A model generated the notes under the pieces. It was not told where the DNA came from. It saw only the letters and a list, made by a program, of their open reading frames with translations, and ran no database searches. A DNA stretch of 64,000 bases from Symbiodinium natans (lineage: Eukaryota > Sar > Dinophyceae > Suessiales > Symbiodiniaceae). Both the position numbers and the translations under genes were made by a program. How positions within the stretch are numbered: position 1 is the stretch's first letter; each line of letters opens with the position of its first letter. The DNA lies in NCBI GenBank assembly GCA_905221605.1, contig CAJNDS010002435.1, forward strand, positions 965,277-1,029,276. The letters run 5' to 3'. Shown here one piece after another: positions 1 to 11,478 of the stretch.

Positions 1-561
1 GCACAAGTGGCAACAAGACCAATCCTGATCCCAAGCTTGGAGACAATGCCCTTGTTCTTCAGGAACCGGAAGGTCCGCATTGTGAAAGCCATCATCAGTC
101 CCCTCCTCAGGGTTTATGCAAGGAGCTGCTGGCAGCTCTGGACCCCGGTTCCTATCCTCACGGCCGCAAAAGCCGATAGTCCACAAATGCAGCTTCAGAG
201 TCTTGGGAGTATGCACAGGCGGCCTCCTACATGCGTGCATATCCTTGCCCTTCCTTCAACATCCACGGACCATGCCGCACTCCAGCACGCGCGCAACATC
301 CCACTAAGTCCAACAGAAGCATTAGCCGCAAAAGGATCCTGCAAACGGTCTTGGCCATCTCCAGAGGCACAGCATGGGGAAAATGGGGAAAGAGGGACGT
401 CTCAGCTGCACTCAGATTGGACCGTCACGCCGGAGCGCGAGGAGATGTTGGAAGAGCCTCCTGGATGCATGCAACCGGATTGAGCGACGTAGAGACGTAG
501 AGCACACTTCCCCGAAGATATATAAACTTGGTGGTCCGGGACTTCGCTATGACTGTATAGG

Positions 562-684
562 ATGCGGGAAACGATGTTTGGCAAGAAGGATCGCACAGAT
601 GAACTCGCATGGTTCCCAGAAGTGGCAGAGGTTGCACAACTTCGGTACCAAAAGCGCATTGCAGTGCCCCTTCCAGGGCCTTAA
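562..684 (+). CDS. Coding-like segment, unknown product
   Basis: An open frame of 40 codons from an ATG to a TAA, with a balanced, charged composition (begins MRETMFGKKDRTDELAWFPE) that looks more like protein than the neighbouring frames. It is short, as exons of this genome are. I do not recognise a family. It may belong to the same transcription unit as the segment at 731-787. The start and end are frame limits, not proven splice sites. Confidence 0.3.
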   Translation: MRETMFGKKDRTDELAWFPEVAEVAQLRYQKRIAVPLPGP

Positions 685-730
685 AGGACTAGCAGTGACT
701 AGAGGAAGTCTTTGGCCACACGTCAGGGCA

Positions 731-787
731 GAGAAGGCCGATGCCAAGTTCAACATCCTCAAGAACCTGGAGCCGTCTGTGCGATGG
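731..787 (+). CDS. Candidate exon, unknown product
   Basis: Reads EKADAKFNILKNLEPSVRW and ends exactly at a GT donor (gtcttg at 788). A second frame just downstream (about 800-1000, reading LTWKELLRVVGANDKMSVIQ) also looks coding and could be the next exon or an alternative frame. No family recognised. Confidence 0.3.
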
Positions 788-1397
788 GTCTTGTGGACTT
801 GAGATTGCTGACCTGCCTTTGAGGCTGCGAGCCACCTGCCTTCCCTATGCCTTATGCGAGCTGTATGCTCAAGCAAAGAACAGGAAGCAATTGACCTGGA
901 AGGAGCTTTTGCGCGTGGTGGGGGCCAATGATAAGATGTCGGTGATCCAGCTTGTCCAAGCGCCGACCTTAGCTGCGGTTGGCTTAAAGGTTCTTGGTTT
1001 CGTTCACGTTTGCGCCACCCTCAGAAGCAGCGGTTCGCTCCAGGCCTTGGTAACACTTCGACTGTCTCAAGACCTAGTATTAGTATTTGTTTCCTGTTCA
1101 CTTGCTGGGAACCTAAAAGACTACTAAGATCAAAACAAAATTGTTGCCCATGATTTTGAGTTGGTGTTGTGGATATAGGTCACCAAACCACGTAAAGTCA
1201 GCCCGTGGACGTGCTGGCATGTGTCGTACCATTTTGAGCCGATCACAAGTCTCAAAAGCTACGTGTGGTGGTTTCTTTGTGGCCATGCTGTCAGCCTTCT
1301 ACGCGCTGGTGCTGCGCCATGCTTTCTCTTTTGGCTACGCAGCCGACCGAGGTCGGCGACGGCATGGGTGCGAGTCTCGCCAACATCCATTTTCGAG

Positions 1398-1442
1398 ATG
1401 CCCAGGCAGGAGTTGATCTTTTCAGCAACATTTCCCAAACTC
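1398..1442 (+). CDS. Isolated exon with DEAD-box helicase motif III (SAT)
   Basis: Fifteen codons read MPRQELIFSATFPKL, preceded by an AG (ttcgag) and followed by a GC donor (gcgatc). In Ded1/DDX3/DDX5-type RNA helicases the block MPxRQTLMFSATFPK lies between the DEAD box and the second RecA domain; SAT couples ATP hydrolysis to unwinding. The match is close in order and spacing. No other helicase motif (DEAD, ARGxD, HRIGRTGR) was found within several kb on either side, so it is either part of a gene whose other exons lie left of the window or in unread introns, or a stray exon. A 154-codon frame in another phase (1265-1729) also runs across it, so the reading is not certain. Confidence 0.45.
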
Positions 1443-2124
1443 GCGATCGGATTGCCCAAAGTCACTACGTCACACTGCGGATGACCGCGGCTGACCAAGT
1501 CCTGAACATCGGAGTGGTTGAACGTTGGGAAGTCCCGCAAAGATCCCAGGGAAGGCAGTGCGCCCACGTTGCCATCATGTGCATCGGTGAGGAGGCCCTC
1601 TGTGCTGCTAGGATCGTGTTTTTCGCCCAGGAATTCATTCAGCTCGTTTCAAGTCCATGGTTCAAGCAGAGCTGCCCTCAAAGCATGGTTTTTGTGCGGC
1701 ACGATTGTGCCCCCGACCCAGAAATCTAGCAGGGAAGTCTTGGCGATGAGGTATTGTGTGTTGTGGCATCTAGTCCGCCTTGGTTGTGGTGTTGTTGCGA
1801 ATCTGAATTGCGATGTCAAAATTCGCTGGCCGGTGAGGAAGAAGCCTGCGCCATGTGTAGCCCTCAGTGGGCCTGTTTGGCCGGGATACTGCACTTAATC
1901 GACAAGACGGCAGTGACAACGATCAGAGTCTAGCAGAGGCTCGCGAACTTGAACTTTCCTCGCTCTACTTGCCGCCCGCCAAGGCTCCGGCTAATTGTCA
2001 GCCTCAAGGGCGAGGCGCGGCGGCGGGGAGAGCGGTCATTCTGGGCTTAGGAGCCTGTGTAGTGTATGAGCTACTTGGGAGCCCATAATGTTGGTCAAAC
2101 AGGGCCCCACGCCAGAATCCACAG

Positions 2125-2179
2125 GTGAACGGTCAGGACTTTGCCGGCCTGACCCCACTGCACCTTGCTGCCCGACTTG
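2125..2179 (+). CDS. Ankyrin-repeat exon
   Basis: After an acceptor (cacag) the frame reads VNGQDFAGLTPLHLAARLG and ends at a GC donor (cttg|gcctcg). DxxGxTPLHLAAxxG is the core signature of the ankyrin repeat, a protein-binding helix-turn-helix unit. Only this one repeat was recognised; a codon-rich segment upstream (about 1900-2040, containing SLAEARELELSSLYLPPAKA) may be an earlier exon. The rest of the protein was not identified. Confidence 0.6.
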
Positions 2180-4686
2180 GCCTCGGGCCTCAGCAATCGT
2201 GGGAGAGCTTTTTCTCCTCGATATGACTTGCCTTTCAGGGGGCTCATGCCGTGACTCATACCATGTGTTGTTTGGGGATGCATCTGAGCAAGGAAGCTCA
2301 TCCTTTGCAAGCAGTAGGTGCTTCTCGGCCCCTTCCTTCGCTCCTTCCGAACTCATTGCCCTTTTTAAATGCTATTTTAGGGATCACTGGCTGAAAGGAG
2401 CATCAGTTGTCTGCCGATGCGCTTGCGGTAGAGAAGATGCCTCGGACTGAGGTCGGCATGAGGCAGGTGATGGATTTGCCTGATTGTTGCAGAAGTGTGT
2501 TGAAGTAAGGGCGACAGAAGAAAGTCATATAGTTTCAATGGCAGTTATAGTTTGTCCCAGTGGTGGCGGGAGCGACCCATCCAACCTGCCCTAGCTTTAT
2601 TGAGTTTGCCTTTACCACGTTTGCGCATGTTTGCGCCGCATTCGCTCTTCTTTGCAGAATGTTTGTTTCTAGACTGGTTTCGTCTCTTTGGGCTTCAGTT
2701 TCAGAACTCCTTTGACTCTTTGGGTTTCGGCTCCTAAGCTCCTTCGATCCCTGGAACCAAAACCTTCCTTTTTCAGGGGACCTGCGGGCTTCTTGCACAC
2801 GTCCTTGGAGTCTGTTACTCCTATGTCTTGCCTACAGGCACATGATGAAAGGAACCCCCTGGACCCCCTAAGAATGTGCAACCCCTCGCCCGCCATAAGA
2901 AATGCGGGCAAACTTATGTCTGCGTTGACCCATGCCCAAACACAGGCTCCAGGTTGAGTTTGTTTCGGGAACGCCTCGTGCATGCACGGCATGTACACAC
3001 GATTCGTGTCATACCCGAACGGCCAGTTGTCACCTTGGCAGGCAGCGAAAGCTCTGTTGGCATTGAAGGCCAGACATCTTGCCCTGTAGCTCTGTGTGTT
3101 GCAGGCTATGTGGATGAGGGTGCTTATTGCGAGTAGGGCTCTGTGCTTGTGTTCTTTACTTTATGCAGATCTGTCGGCGCATGGTATGGCCTGACAACAT
3201 TCCTCACTCCAGTCGCACGAAAACACACCGCCTTTCGCCACAGGCGCACCCTGGGCTCATCGACAAACAAGGCAGAGCTCTCTGTCTCGACCCATCATGA
3301 GTTCTTAGTGCAAGTCTAAACCGCTTATGTCTTCAACTCTTCAACCCGCGCTTGAAAGCTCGTGCCTGAATCCCTCCGTCGACGCCAGGCCGTACGCCGC
3401 TGATGGTCGCCGCGTCGGCGGGTCTGAACGACACTCGCGACCCACCGCCGGGCAGCCAAGTCTCAGGTGCAATGAATCAGACGCACGCAACATGCTGGCA
3501 CCCATGCCCCTGTTGACTTGTCTCGTCTCGTCTGTTTTTTCGGATCCACGTCCCGGCGAGTTTGGTTCAGACCCTCTAGAAAGCAGAAACGGTAAAAACA
3601 CTTGCTGCAAAGTCACTGCACAAAAATAGCAATCGCCGTCCGTAGTTCTTATCGCTGCCCTTCCTCAGGCCTGAAATCCCGAAGGGGATATCTCAAATCT
3701 AGCAAAAAATCTGGCAAGCCTCGGGCACCGCGAAGCCCGCATGCACTTTGATTTCGGAGCCCAAGCTTGCCATGGCCATTGCGACTAGTGATGATGCGCT
3801 GGGACGCGGCACCCGGCTTGCTGAGCAGGGGCTTTTCACCGAGGCAGGGCAGAGGTGCAAAGCAACAGCGTGGGATGGCCATGGCGACCATGCGAATTAG
3901 AGTTGCTCTTGTTTCGAGCACTATCAGATCTTTCTGGCCGGAGCACAGAAAGGCCGAAAAGAACAGGTGTTGTTGTGCCCATGGGAGCCAATAGAAGTAA
4001 GATTGGCCATCGTGGGCCTTGGAAGCTCCACAAAGGTGATCTGGAGAAGAATAACCCCTGAACTCGAACGGGTCCACTGCGCTGTTTTTGAGCTGCAAAG
4101 CCGGCCAGGCCCTCGCCGCCTTCCGGAGCCTCTCGCCTGGAGACCCAACAGCGGAACTCATGGAGGCAGCTGTCAATCCCTGTGGCACTGTGGGCCAATT
4201 TTTCAGTCAAGGATGGTCTTGTTGGAATTAGTAGTTGGGGGTATGTATGGGGTACCCTTTAAGGCACCCTGTTGAGGCGCCGGGCATCGGGACATCCTGT
4301 CACCACAGCGTTACTCATGACCTTTGCCCATGCTGCGAATACTTGGGCTGTCGTTGTCGGGATGGGGCACGAGGACGAGGACAGTTAGCAGAGCAGTAAA
4401 ATCTGCCTGGTTTCCATCAATCAATCTTTCAGTTGGATCAGGGGCAACTTGGCGCTCGCTAGATTCTTTACTGGAGTCGCCAAGAAGTATGTTTCTCAGG
4501 TTTTCCGGCTCGCGCCAAGCAAGTGTCTCTTAAGTCTTCTGGATAGGCGATGACTAGCTCCGTCACGAACTGCTTTTTTGGAGAGTGATGCACCCAAGTC
4601 CAAGTCGACCTTGATAACCGTTAACCCTGAGTCCGGAAAGCCGAACCCCACCACTATGGCCCCCCCAAAATCGACTTCGAGCTTCA
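2180..4686. other. Mostly non-coding or unread; a few coding-like segments
   Basis: No recognisable gene. Weak coding-like stretches occur at about 3771-3900 on the + strand (ATSDDALGRGTRLAEQGLFT) and 3990-4150 in another phase, and at 4570-4660 (APKSKSTLITVNPESGKPNP). None matches a family I know. Open frames on the - strand across 3650-4210 look like chance. Confidence 0.3.
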
Positions 4687-6026
4687 GAGGCCATCGCGCA
4701 GTGCGAGCTCATGCTGGACACGGCATCGTCGGCGCACCGAGCTGTTGAGGTGAGGTGGCCTTGCTTTGCGTGTATACCCTGAAGCTCATCTTTCATGCAA
4801 TTGTTCTTGTTGAAGACGCTTTCACAAAGATTCCATCCCTGCCATCTCTCTTCAAAAGCTGCGGGCCGTGTGCTTCGAGACTCTCTCTCTCTCTCTCTCT
4901 CTCCCACCTGTCATTTCTGCGTTCACTTGCCCAACGCCAATTGATGTACATAATTGTAGTTATTTACCTGGAAAAGGCAGAGAGAGGGAGGGGAGGCGAA
5001 GGAACATCCAGGCATGTGTCCATGCATCCAGGAAAAGAACACTGCAATTGCAATATGTACAAAGATCAGTGCAACAAAAACGTGACAAGTGGAGATACTG
5101 TAGCGCCCATGCGTGTGTGTTGATAAAACAACTGTTTACAATATATGTGTGTTCTTTAGATAGGCTCTACATGCCCGCCCTCCAGCAAGATGCGTGCTGA
5201 AGGCGGCTCGGCAGGCGGTCGCCCTGGCGCCGGGCGCCACTCTGACGCTGCCCGAGGCAGCTGGCTGAAGGTGGTTCGACAACGTCTGCTAATTTAAGCC
5301 ATCACCCCGCAAGCATAACCTTGCATGTTGAAGCTTACAGCTCCGAAGACACAGTGCTTGGTCAGACAGCACCCCCAAACGGCCGGAATCTAAACCCCAA
5401 GTTCCAAACGTTTGCAGGCGCAGCAGACCTTGGCCCGTGCGTTGGTGAGCGCTTTCCAGCTTCCAGAGGCCATTGAGACGTACAAGCAGGCCATCTGATC
5501 CTCATACCATGGTCTCTCAACTTTTGCTTTGTAGCCTTCCCACTCCGAGAATTCGTGCTGCAGCTCTTAGAAAAGAAGCACGAAGCATGGTCAGAAATGT
5601 CCGAACTTGAACACGTTGGCGCTGCTTAACAGCCGTGAGTGCATGCCATGAGGTTGGCAGGTCGTCAAACATGAGGCAAATCCTCTCGTGCAGTCATGCT
5701 TCATCTCGACAAGCTGGCATGAAAGGGTTCATGTTGACAGTTTGTTCATCAGCGAAAGAGGCGTGGCTGTAACATCAGGTGTGCGTGTCGCCGCCGCACC
5801 GTTGAGGATTTCACATGGAAGTTTGGTAGTTCACGGTAGTCCACCATGCGAGCATGCTCCGTCTTTCCACTGCACAGGTCTTGGCGCTTTGCCCCGGTGA
5901 TGGGGAAATTGCTGCGAGCGCCTCGGAGGAGCTCTCCGAGGCGACAGTGGCCTTGGTGGCCCATGAAAGGCGCTTGGCGACGATGCCAAAAACAGAGGAG
6001 CTGGGGCTAAAATCGGGGTTCAAGAG
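4687..6026 (+). CDS. TPR-like protein segment, five candidate exons (probably 5' part of the JmjC gene)
   Basis: Exons by frame: 4687-4749 (ends AQCELMLDTASSAHRAVE at gtgagg), about 5186-5256 (VLKAARQAVALAPGATLTLP, GC donor), 5418 to about 5494 (AQQTLARALVSAFQLPEAIE), about 5535-5600 (FVLQLLEKKHEAW) and 5878 to about 6026 (begins VLALCPGDGEIAASASEELS, rich in Glu/Ala helix). The join 5256/5418 is in phase and gives A-x2-A-x2-L-x-P followed by LARAL and LPEAIETYKQAI, the pattern of tetratricopeptide repeats, which form helical scaffolds for protein contacts. The exons lie directly before the JmjC exons on the same strand with no sign of a gene boundary, so I infer one gene, but the junction at 6026-6074 was not resolved. 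A separate upstream gene remains possible. Confidence 0.55.
4881..4903 (+). repeat. (CT)n microsatellite
   Basis: Uninterrupted CT repeat in a likely intron, just downstream of the first TPR-like exon. Confidence 0.9.
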
Positions 6027-6073
6027 TATGTGATCTGGACTCCTCATTCACAGAATCACAACGAGTCTTTCAG

Positions 6074-6568
6074 CAGTTTCCTCGGAGAGGAAGCTTGGGT
6101 GGCAAGGCGGCGGCGGCTCCAGATGCGTGCGCGAGCAGAGCGGCGGCCCGGCTGGAGTGAGCAGGACTGGAAGGCCTGGCATCGGAGCGGTGGCAGTCAA
6201 CATGGGAGAGCCATTGGGCAGAGGGGTTGTAATTGTAGCGTTCAGGGTCACGGGTGGCACACACACACACGCACACGCACACGCACACGCACACGCGCCC
6301 ACGCGCCCACGCGCCCACGCGCACACGCGCCCACGCGCCCACGCGCCCACGCGCCACGCGCCCACGCGCCCACGCGCCCCACGCGCCCACGCGCCACGCC
6401 CCCACGCGCGCCCGCGCGCACCGCGCCCGCGCGCGCGCGCGCGCCCGCGCGCCCACGCGCACGCGCGCCCACGCGCCCGCGCGCCCACGCGCCCCACGCG
6501 CCACACGCGCACGCGCACGCGCACGCGCACGCGCACACGCACACGCACACCAACACGCACACACACAC

Positions 6569-6635
<67 letters not shown>

Positions 6636-8960
6636 ACGTTCAGGCTTGCAGATTATAGTAGCAAAAGGTGCATGCACTGGAGACACAGGTAATTTAGGGA
6701 CGGATCGGCAGGCCCACTCATTTGCCCGCCTGGATTTGACTGCCATCTTTGGCCATTGCATGGGCAACATCACGCGGGTGGACGTGCATGACGAGAAGTA
6801 TACAAGCTTCGGCAAGGAGTTCCAGGAAAGATCCTCCCCGGCAGTGATCTGTGGCGCCATGGACGATTGGCGTGCGATGGAGCGCTGGACGATGGAGGGA
6901 TTTGCTTCGGACTTCGGCCATCAGAGGATCATCTGCGACCATCGGTTCGGTATACGGATGCGATTCGATGATTTCCGAGCTTACATGGCAGAGCAGGCAG
7001 AAGAAAGGGATTCAAGTCTCCAAAGTGAGAATGCATGGGAGCACAAGTGAACAGACCTTGCTTTCCTGCTCAGCACAGGATGACGACACGCCGCTCTATC
7101 TTTTTGATCACGCCTTTGGCGAGTATCCGTCAACCAGATTCCTGGTGGACCAGTACCAGGCCCTGGACTGTTCTCGTCGTGAAAACTTAAACAGAATAAG
7201 TGGAGAATAACAGAGAAGGTGGTAGGTATTGAAAGTGTTCGATTCTGCCTTCTCAAGCAGAGCTCATGCTTCCTTCAGAGCTCTGAGAGACCGAGGTGCC
7301 AGAGGCCTTCGAGAGCGACCTCTTGGCGGAGCTTGGCCGCCAGTCTTCTTAGTGCTTTTTACTGGGTTTACGGTTTAGGAAGAAGATACGGCTTGCCTTC
7401 AGTCCAGTGGCAAAAAAGAAGAAGGGATGAGGCTGGTAGGCTGGCCGTACAGCCGTAGGAAGAGCCATATGATGGAGAGAACAAAGACCAGACCAAGCAC
7501 TCATCAGAGCCACAACAAGGCCCACTCCGGCCTCCGTACCGCTGGCTTCTACTTGGCCCTCGTAGTGCCTTGGACACGTCGTTCACATTCTCAAGGTTGC
7601 TTTTTGTTACAGTCTTTTTGGTGCTCGTGCTGCTCGCCTCCAACCCAACACGGCACAAGAAACCATCGACACTAAAAGGAAGAAGAAGACGCCCTGTAAT
7701 TGTTTTTACAAAGGCCCTCTGAATCTCCGAGGATCCGGCAGCGCCTTGCACAAAGATCCTTTGGGCACATCGGCATGGAACGCTCTCGTGTCAGGCACCC
7801 GCAATCCCCCTCATATTGTAAAGGCTGGTTTCGGGTTTTGGACTGGAATGCAAGACGAGGTGCGGGGCAAGATCAGTCTGCCTGAAGCTGCTGGCATCAT
7901 GTACCTTTGCTCCCTGCGGCCCCAGGGAAGAAGCTGTGGGTTCTCTTCCCGCCCTGCACGCCGCCAGAGCTTCTACGCCCAGAGGCGGCTCGGGTGTCCA
8001 TGGCTAAAAGAAGAAAGGCATTTGCTTTATGTGCTTGCTATCTGCTCTCGCGAGTGCACAGACCGAGTCCCAGAATCAGCCCGGCTGTCGGAGGTGGCAT
8101 CGGACTTCAGCGAGGAGTCCGCCTCATGTTGGCAACTCTGGCTGAATCCGGGGAGGGAATAGCATTGAATAGCCCCATTGCCCGACAAACTATCGTTGAA
8201 GCACCCATGTGAGGGCTGCTTCGCAAGGTTCCTGCATTGGTGGAAGCATCTCAGCTGCATGGGTTCAGGCCTTCCAAGCCTTGATTCCTGCCGTCCCTCC
8301 CCCCACCCCCTTCCAAAAATGCTGGCAGTGAGACCTCCCAAAACCAGTAGCCTCTACACTCCGAAACCCCAAGCCCGCCCTGCTTGGTATTGCTGCCCAA
8401 GGAGTGCTCGTGCTCGGGCCTGGCCAGAGCAGTTCAAGCCAATCGAATTCTTGCAGGAGCCTGGAGAGGCGATGAGATTACATCGAAAAGCTGTGTATGG
8501 CTGCTATGGAAGCTTTCACAAGCTCTATATTTGGGTGGCGTCACCTTGCATTCAAGTCAGGTTCATTCAGGTTCCATATATGGATTTGTTGATTGCCTTT
8601 CGGCAGGTCGTGTTCGTGCCAGCTCGGTGGTGGCACGCCGTGCTGAACCTTGAGGCCAAGCCTCTGTGCGTCTGTGGGCAGCCTGCGAAAAACGCCCAAG
8701 ATTTGAACGTGCTTCAGAGCTGCCGTCCGAAAAACGCCAATCACGTTCCCTCCAGAAGGATTCCCTTGCGGTCACCCAGAACTTCTGCAACGAGTGGAAT
8801 GTGGCGGACGTTTGGAGGTTCCTTTTGAGAAGGGAGTGGGCGGGGGTTCTGAAGCTTTAGGTCTGGCTTGTGTGGCTCCCGCCTTGCGCTGGCTCGTAAT
8901 TGAATATTGTTTTGCGTACATTTTGGTTTGCTCTTGACAGAGATGCTGTTGACTCTGAAG
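6074..8960 (+). CDS. JMJD6-type JmjC domain dioxygenase, eleven exons
   Basis: Translated exons run colinear with animal JMJD6, an Fe(II)/2-oxoglutarate oxygenase of the nucleus (lysyl-5-hydroxylase, reported arginine demethylase). Exons: about 6074-6189 (RRPGWSEQDWKAWHRSG); about 6712-6996 (SPAVICGAMDDWRAMERWTM); 7079-7159 (DDDTPLYLFDHAFGEYPSTR); 7296-7343; about 7518-7564 (RPPYRWLLLGPR); 7732-7794 (HKDPLGTSAWNALVSG); 7926-7993 (KKLWVLFPPCTPPELL); about 8374-8468 (WPEQFKPIEFLQEPGE); 8607-8654 (VVFVPARWWHAVLNLE); 8759-8817 (LAVTQNFCNEWNVADVW); 8941-8960. The iron ligands His and Asp (HKD) and His (WWH), and the 2-oxoglutarate contacts Lys (GKKLW) and Thr (AVTQNF), match H187, D189, H273, K204 and T285 of human JMJD6. 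Nearly all joins from 6996 on keep frame; donors at 6996, 7159, 7794, 8468 and 8654 are GC. An exon in the variable loop between 7993 and 8374 may be missing. Confidence 0.88.
6256..6634 (+). repeat. Compound CACG/CGCC/CA repeat in a JmjC-gene intron
   Basis: About 380 bp of alternating purine-pyrimidine: a CACG/CACA part, a GC-rich CGCCCACG part in the middle, and a pure (CA) run at 6571-6632. It lies between the exon ending near 6189 and the exon starting near 6712. It stays open in all six frames, producing His/Thr/Arg/Ala frames that I do not regard as protein. Confidence 0.95.
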
Positions 8961-9269
8961 GTAAGCCTCACTTGAACTCAAAGGTTTCTGAGTTTGAGCA
9001 CCATGGCAAGCTCGAGGTGCACATCGGCCACCCACCCTGTCTTGGCCCGGCACTTCCGCCAAAGCTTGAAGTCCCAGTGCCCAGAAGCTCGGCCCTTTTA
9101 AAGTCGGTTGGGACATAGCTTTAAGTCTTTACGTGCGGCAAATTCATGTATTGATGGCTTGATCCGACACTGCTTCTGTTCTGCGAAGCCACTGCCAGAA
9201 CAGACATCGCTTCCTCGACATGCTCATAATGCTCATGTGTCGCTGTAAGTTTCGGCTTTGCGCGCGCAG

Positions 9270-9800
9270 CGCCGTTTTCCTTGCTGAGGACCTATGCGAA
9301 GCGCTGATGGCCCAAGAGTTACTTCGGGAAGGGGATGACCCGAAGGTGTCCTACGTTTTCGACACTTGTAATACGATGCGGAGATGTTTCAAGGTAGAGG
9401 TTCGGACAGCAAAGCGCTTGACGCTTGAAATGATCACAGAGTTGCATTTTAGTTGTTGGCTTTTCGGCAAAAGACAACAACCAAGGACACGAGCAGCAGG
9501 GACGCCTCATTGAACACGCAGGAGATCTCAGAGTTTGCAAGGATTGTAAAGGCTTGGCCAACGAGGAAATTCTGAGTTGGGGTTTGTGGCAAAAACTGGT
9601 AGTAGCTGGTAGACTGGTAGTATGCACTATCCTGAGGAGCCTGCCTCCTCCGACGACGAGTACCTCACTTGGATGGCAAACAGCCCCTTCAAGCGGCGGC
9701 GCTGCGGAGCGCCAGACGTAGGGGAAAAAGCAAAAACACGTCCCGGAAGAGTTGAGGCTTGTTGGCCAGCTGTCATCAAGTCATGCTGTAGCACCATGTA
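9270..9800 (+). CDS. Candidate C-terminal exons of the JMJD6-like gene
   Basis: Four in-phase candidates follow the JmjC core: 9270-9345 (AEDLCEALMAQELLREGDDP, GT donor), 9522-9551 (EISEFARIVK, GC donor), 9564-9596 (EILSWGLWQKL, GT donor) and from 9637 (EPASSDDEYLTWMANSPFKR followed by RRC). JMJD6 proteins have a helical region and then a Ser/Asp-rich and basic tail after the JmjC fold, so acidic-serine then Lys/Arg is plausible. No homology was recognised residue by residue. The frame from 9637 stays open to a TAG near 9800. Confidence 0.4.
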
Positions 9801-10439
9801 GCGGCAATGTAGCGCCATGTACTGCACAGCCTGTGGCGTTGCGTAGTTTAGGTATTCTCCCAACTCCGAGGCAGCACAGCGGCCGCTTGGTCAATCCGGG
9901 CTTTGCATGGAGCGTGGCGAACGTGGTGTTGCATCTCGGCTGAACTTTAGCTTTTAGTCACAAGACTTCAAGATGTCTGGCCATGGATGGAAGGAGCATT
10001 GACCAGACCTGTACAGAAAGGGGGCAGGCAGGTGGACTTTCACAACAGAAAAGTATAGTACTGGTCAGCATTCAGCGTGCATCCGAGAATCGCTGTGCAT
10101 GTGAGCTCCTTGTTCTCCTTCTTCTTGCACAGTGAGGAACTGGGATGGTCGCGGAGCTCCACCTGCGGACCACCTTGCTTTGCCTTGGGCACTTACCACA
10201 TCTTTGAGCTAAGGTACAAAGGGGTGGGCCGTTCAGGGCCTTCGTATCGACACAGATAGAGCTTCCCGAAGGCACCACCTTGCGGATGCTGCTTGTTCTC
10301 CAAATTACGGTCCCTTCTTGGGTATGGAATGAGCATACCTCATATTACCTCATGCCTCAAGAGCTGCAACGCTGAACCAGGAGTTGCCTCTTCGACCGCA
10401 GGGTCCACCTGAGCCTGTGCCGGCCCCCTGCTGAGGGCA
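9801..10439. other. No gene recognised
   Basis: Probable intergenic or 3' region of the JMJD6-like gene. I see no conserved exon. A frame near 10140-10220 is weakly coding-like only. Confidence 0.3.
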
Positions 10440-10808
10440 GATGGAGTTGTTTGAAGGGTTTCATTGGGTTGGCTGCGGGTTGTTATTGCGTCAGTGCGCA
10501 CGACCTTCCCAGCAGAAGTGCTCACCAGGTAGAGATGTACATGTCAAACAAGTGCATGCGAGGAAGATCCCAAGCGGCCGAAGAAGACGCACGCGGAGAA
10601 GGCTTCGATTCGCTCTTTGGGTTGGTTCCCGGTGCTGTTCGCAACTGGCACACGAGGTTGCTTGCCAGGCTGAGGCCCACGATGACGTTAGAACTGTAGC
10701 TGTAGTAAAAAAGCAGGAGTAATAGCAACGACTGTGCGTGCCTAGCGTTTCCTTGCTGAAGTGCAGGCGGCAGAAGCGGAGCAGGCACGTGCAGCATTCT
10801 CCGCCTAG
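10440..10808 (+). CDS. Coding-like segments, unknown product
   Basis: Two stretches: about 10575-10700 (EEDARGEGFDSLFGLVPGA) and 10746-10808 (RFLAEVQAAEAEQARAAFSA then TAG), the second an Ala/Glu/Gln-rich likely helix. They are in different phases, so would be separate exons. No family recognised; the - strand frames over this region are probably shadows. Confidence 0.3.
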
Positions 10809-11350
10809 TTCTGTGCTGTGGGTCGGGGGACGCCCAAAGCTGGCACTGAGTGCCTTCCATGCTTGATTGGGAGGCTTCGGGCGTGTGAGAAGTGCTTTGA
10901 GGGCGCTTTCTTGAGGTATCTGATCTTTCCACTCAGCCTCGACTGATTGCTGCAGCCCCGAACAGCACGTAAGCCCATGCGAAGGCACTGCAAAACCTTG
11001 ATGGCAACATCCACATCTATGCACACTACAAGCCCATGATTACATGTGCTCACAAGTACGTAGGGCACATCACGAGAAAATACTTTGCATTTCCATGCGT
11101 ACCTAAATACTGTATATCCATACAACTGCACACCCTACTTACCTGCACATACCAACGTATACATGAACAACACTGCGTAGCATCAGCTAGCGAATGCTAG
11201 CAAACACATTATCATATTAAACGCAAGCAAATGGCGTGCCACACGGCCTGCCATCACATGACACTATGCGGCAGAAGATGCTGCAATGCCAAAGCCATGC
11301 GATAAACAATGCATGTGTTTATTGCATGTCTATCTCTACTGGCAAGTCTA

Positions 11351-11478
11351 ATGTGCATGCGTATGTATGTGGGTATGTCTGTATGTATGTATGTATGTAT
11401 GTATGTATGTATGTATCAATGTATGTCTGTATGTCTGTATGTATGTATGTATGTATGTGTCTATGTGTGTATGTGTAC
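11351..11478 (+). repeat. (ATGT)n tetranucleotide repeat
   Basis: About 130 bp of GTAT/ATGT units with some GTCT variants. It is embedded in an AT-richer, ACAT-rich stretch from about 11040 onward that holds no gene. Confidence 0.95.

Noticed and set aside
1259-1567. 102-codon - strand frame and 154-codon + strand frame around the SAT motif
   Set aside because: Both are open but neither matches a family. The helicase motif reading was preferred, with the conflict stated.
3649-4210. 179- and 124-codon frames on the - strand
   Set aside because: Overlapping open frames in several phases with no recognisable domain; likely chance.
6030-7050. Open frames of 130-307 codons across the CA/CG repeat on both strands
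   Set aside because: The repeat lacks stop codons in every phase; it lies in an intron of the JMJD6-like gene and the frames encode only His/Thr/Arg/Ala or Cys/Val runs.
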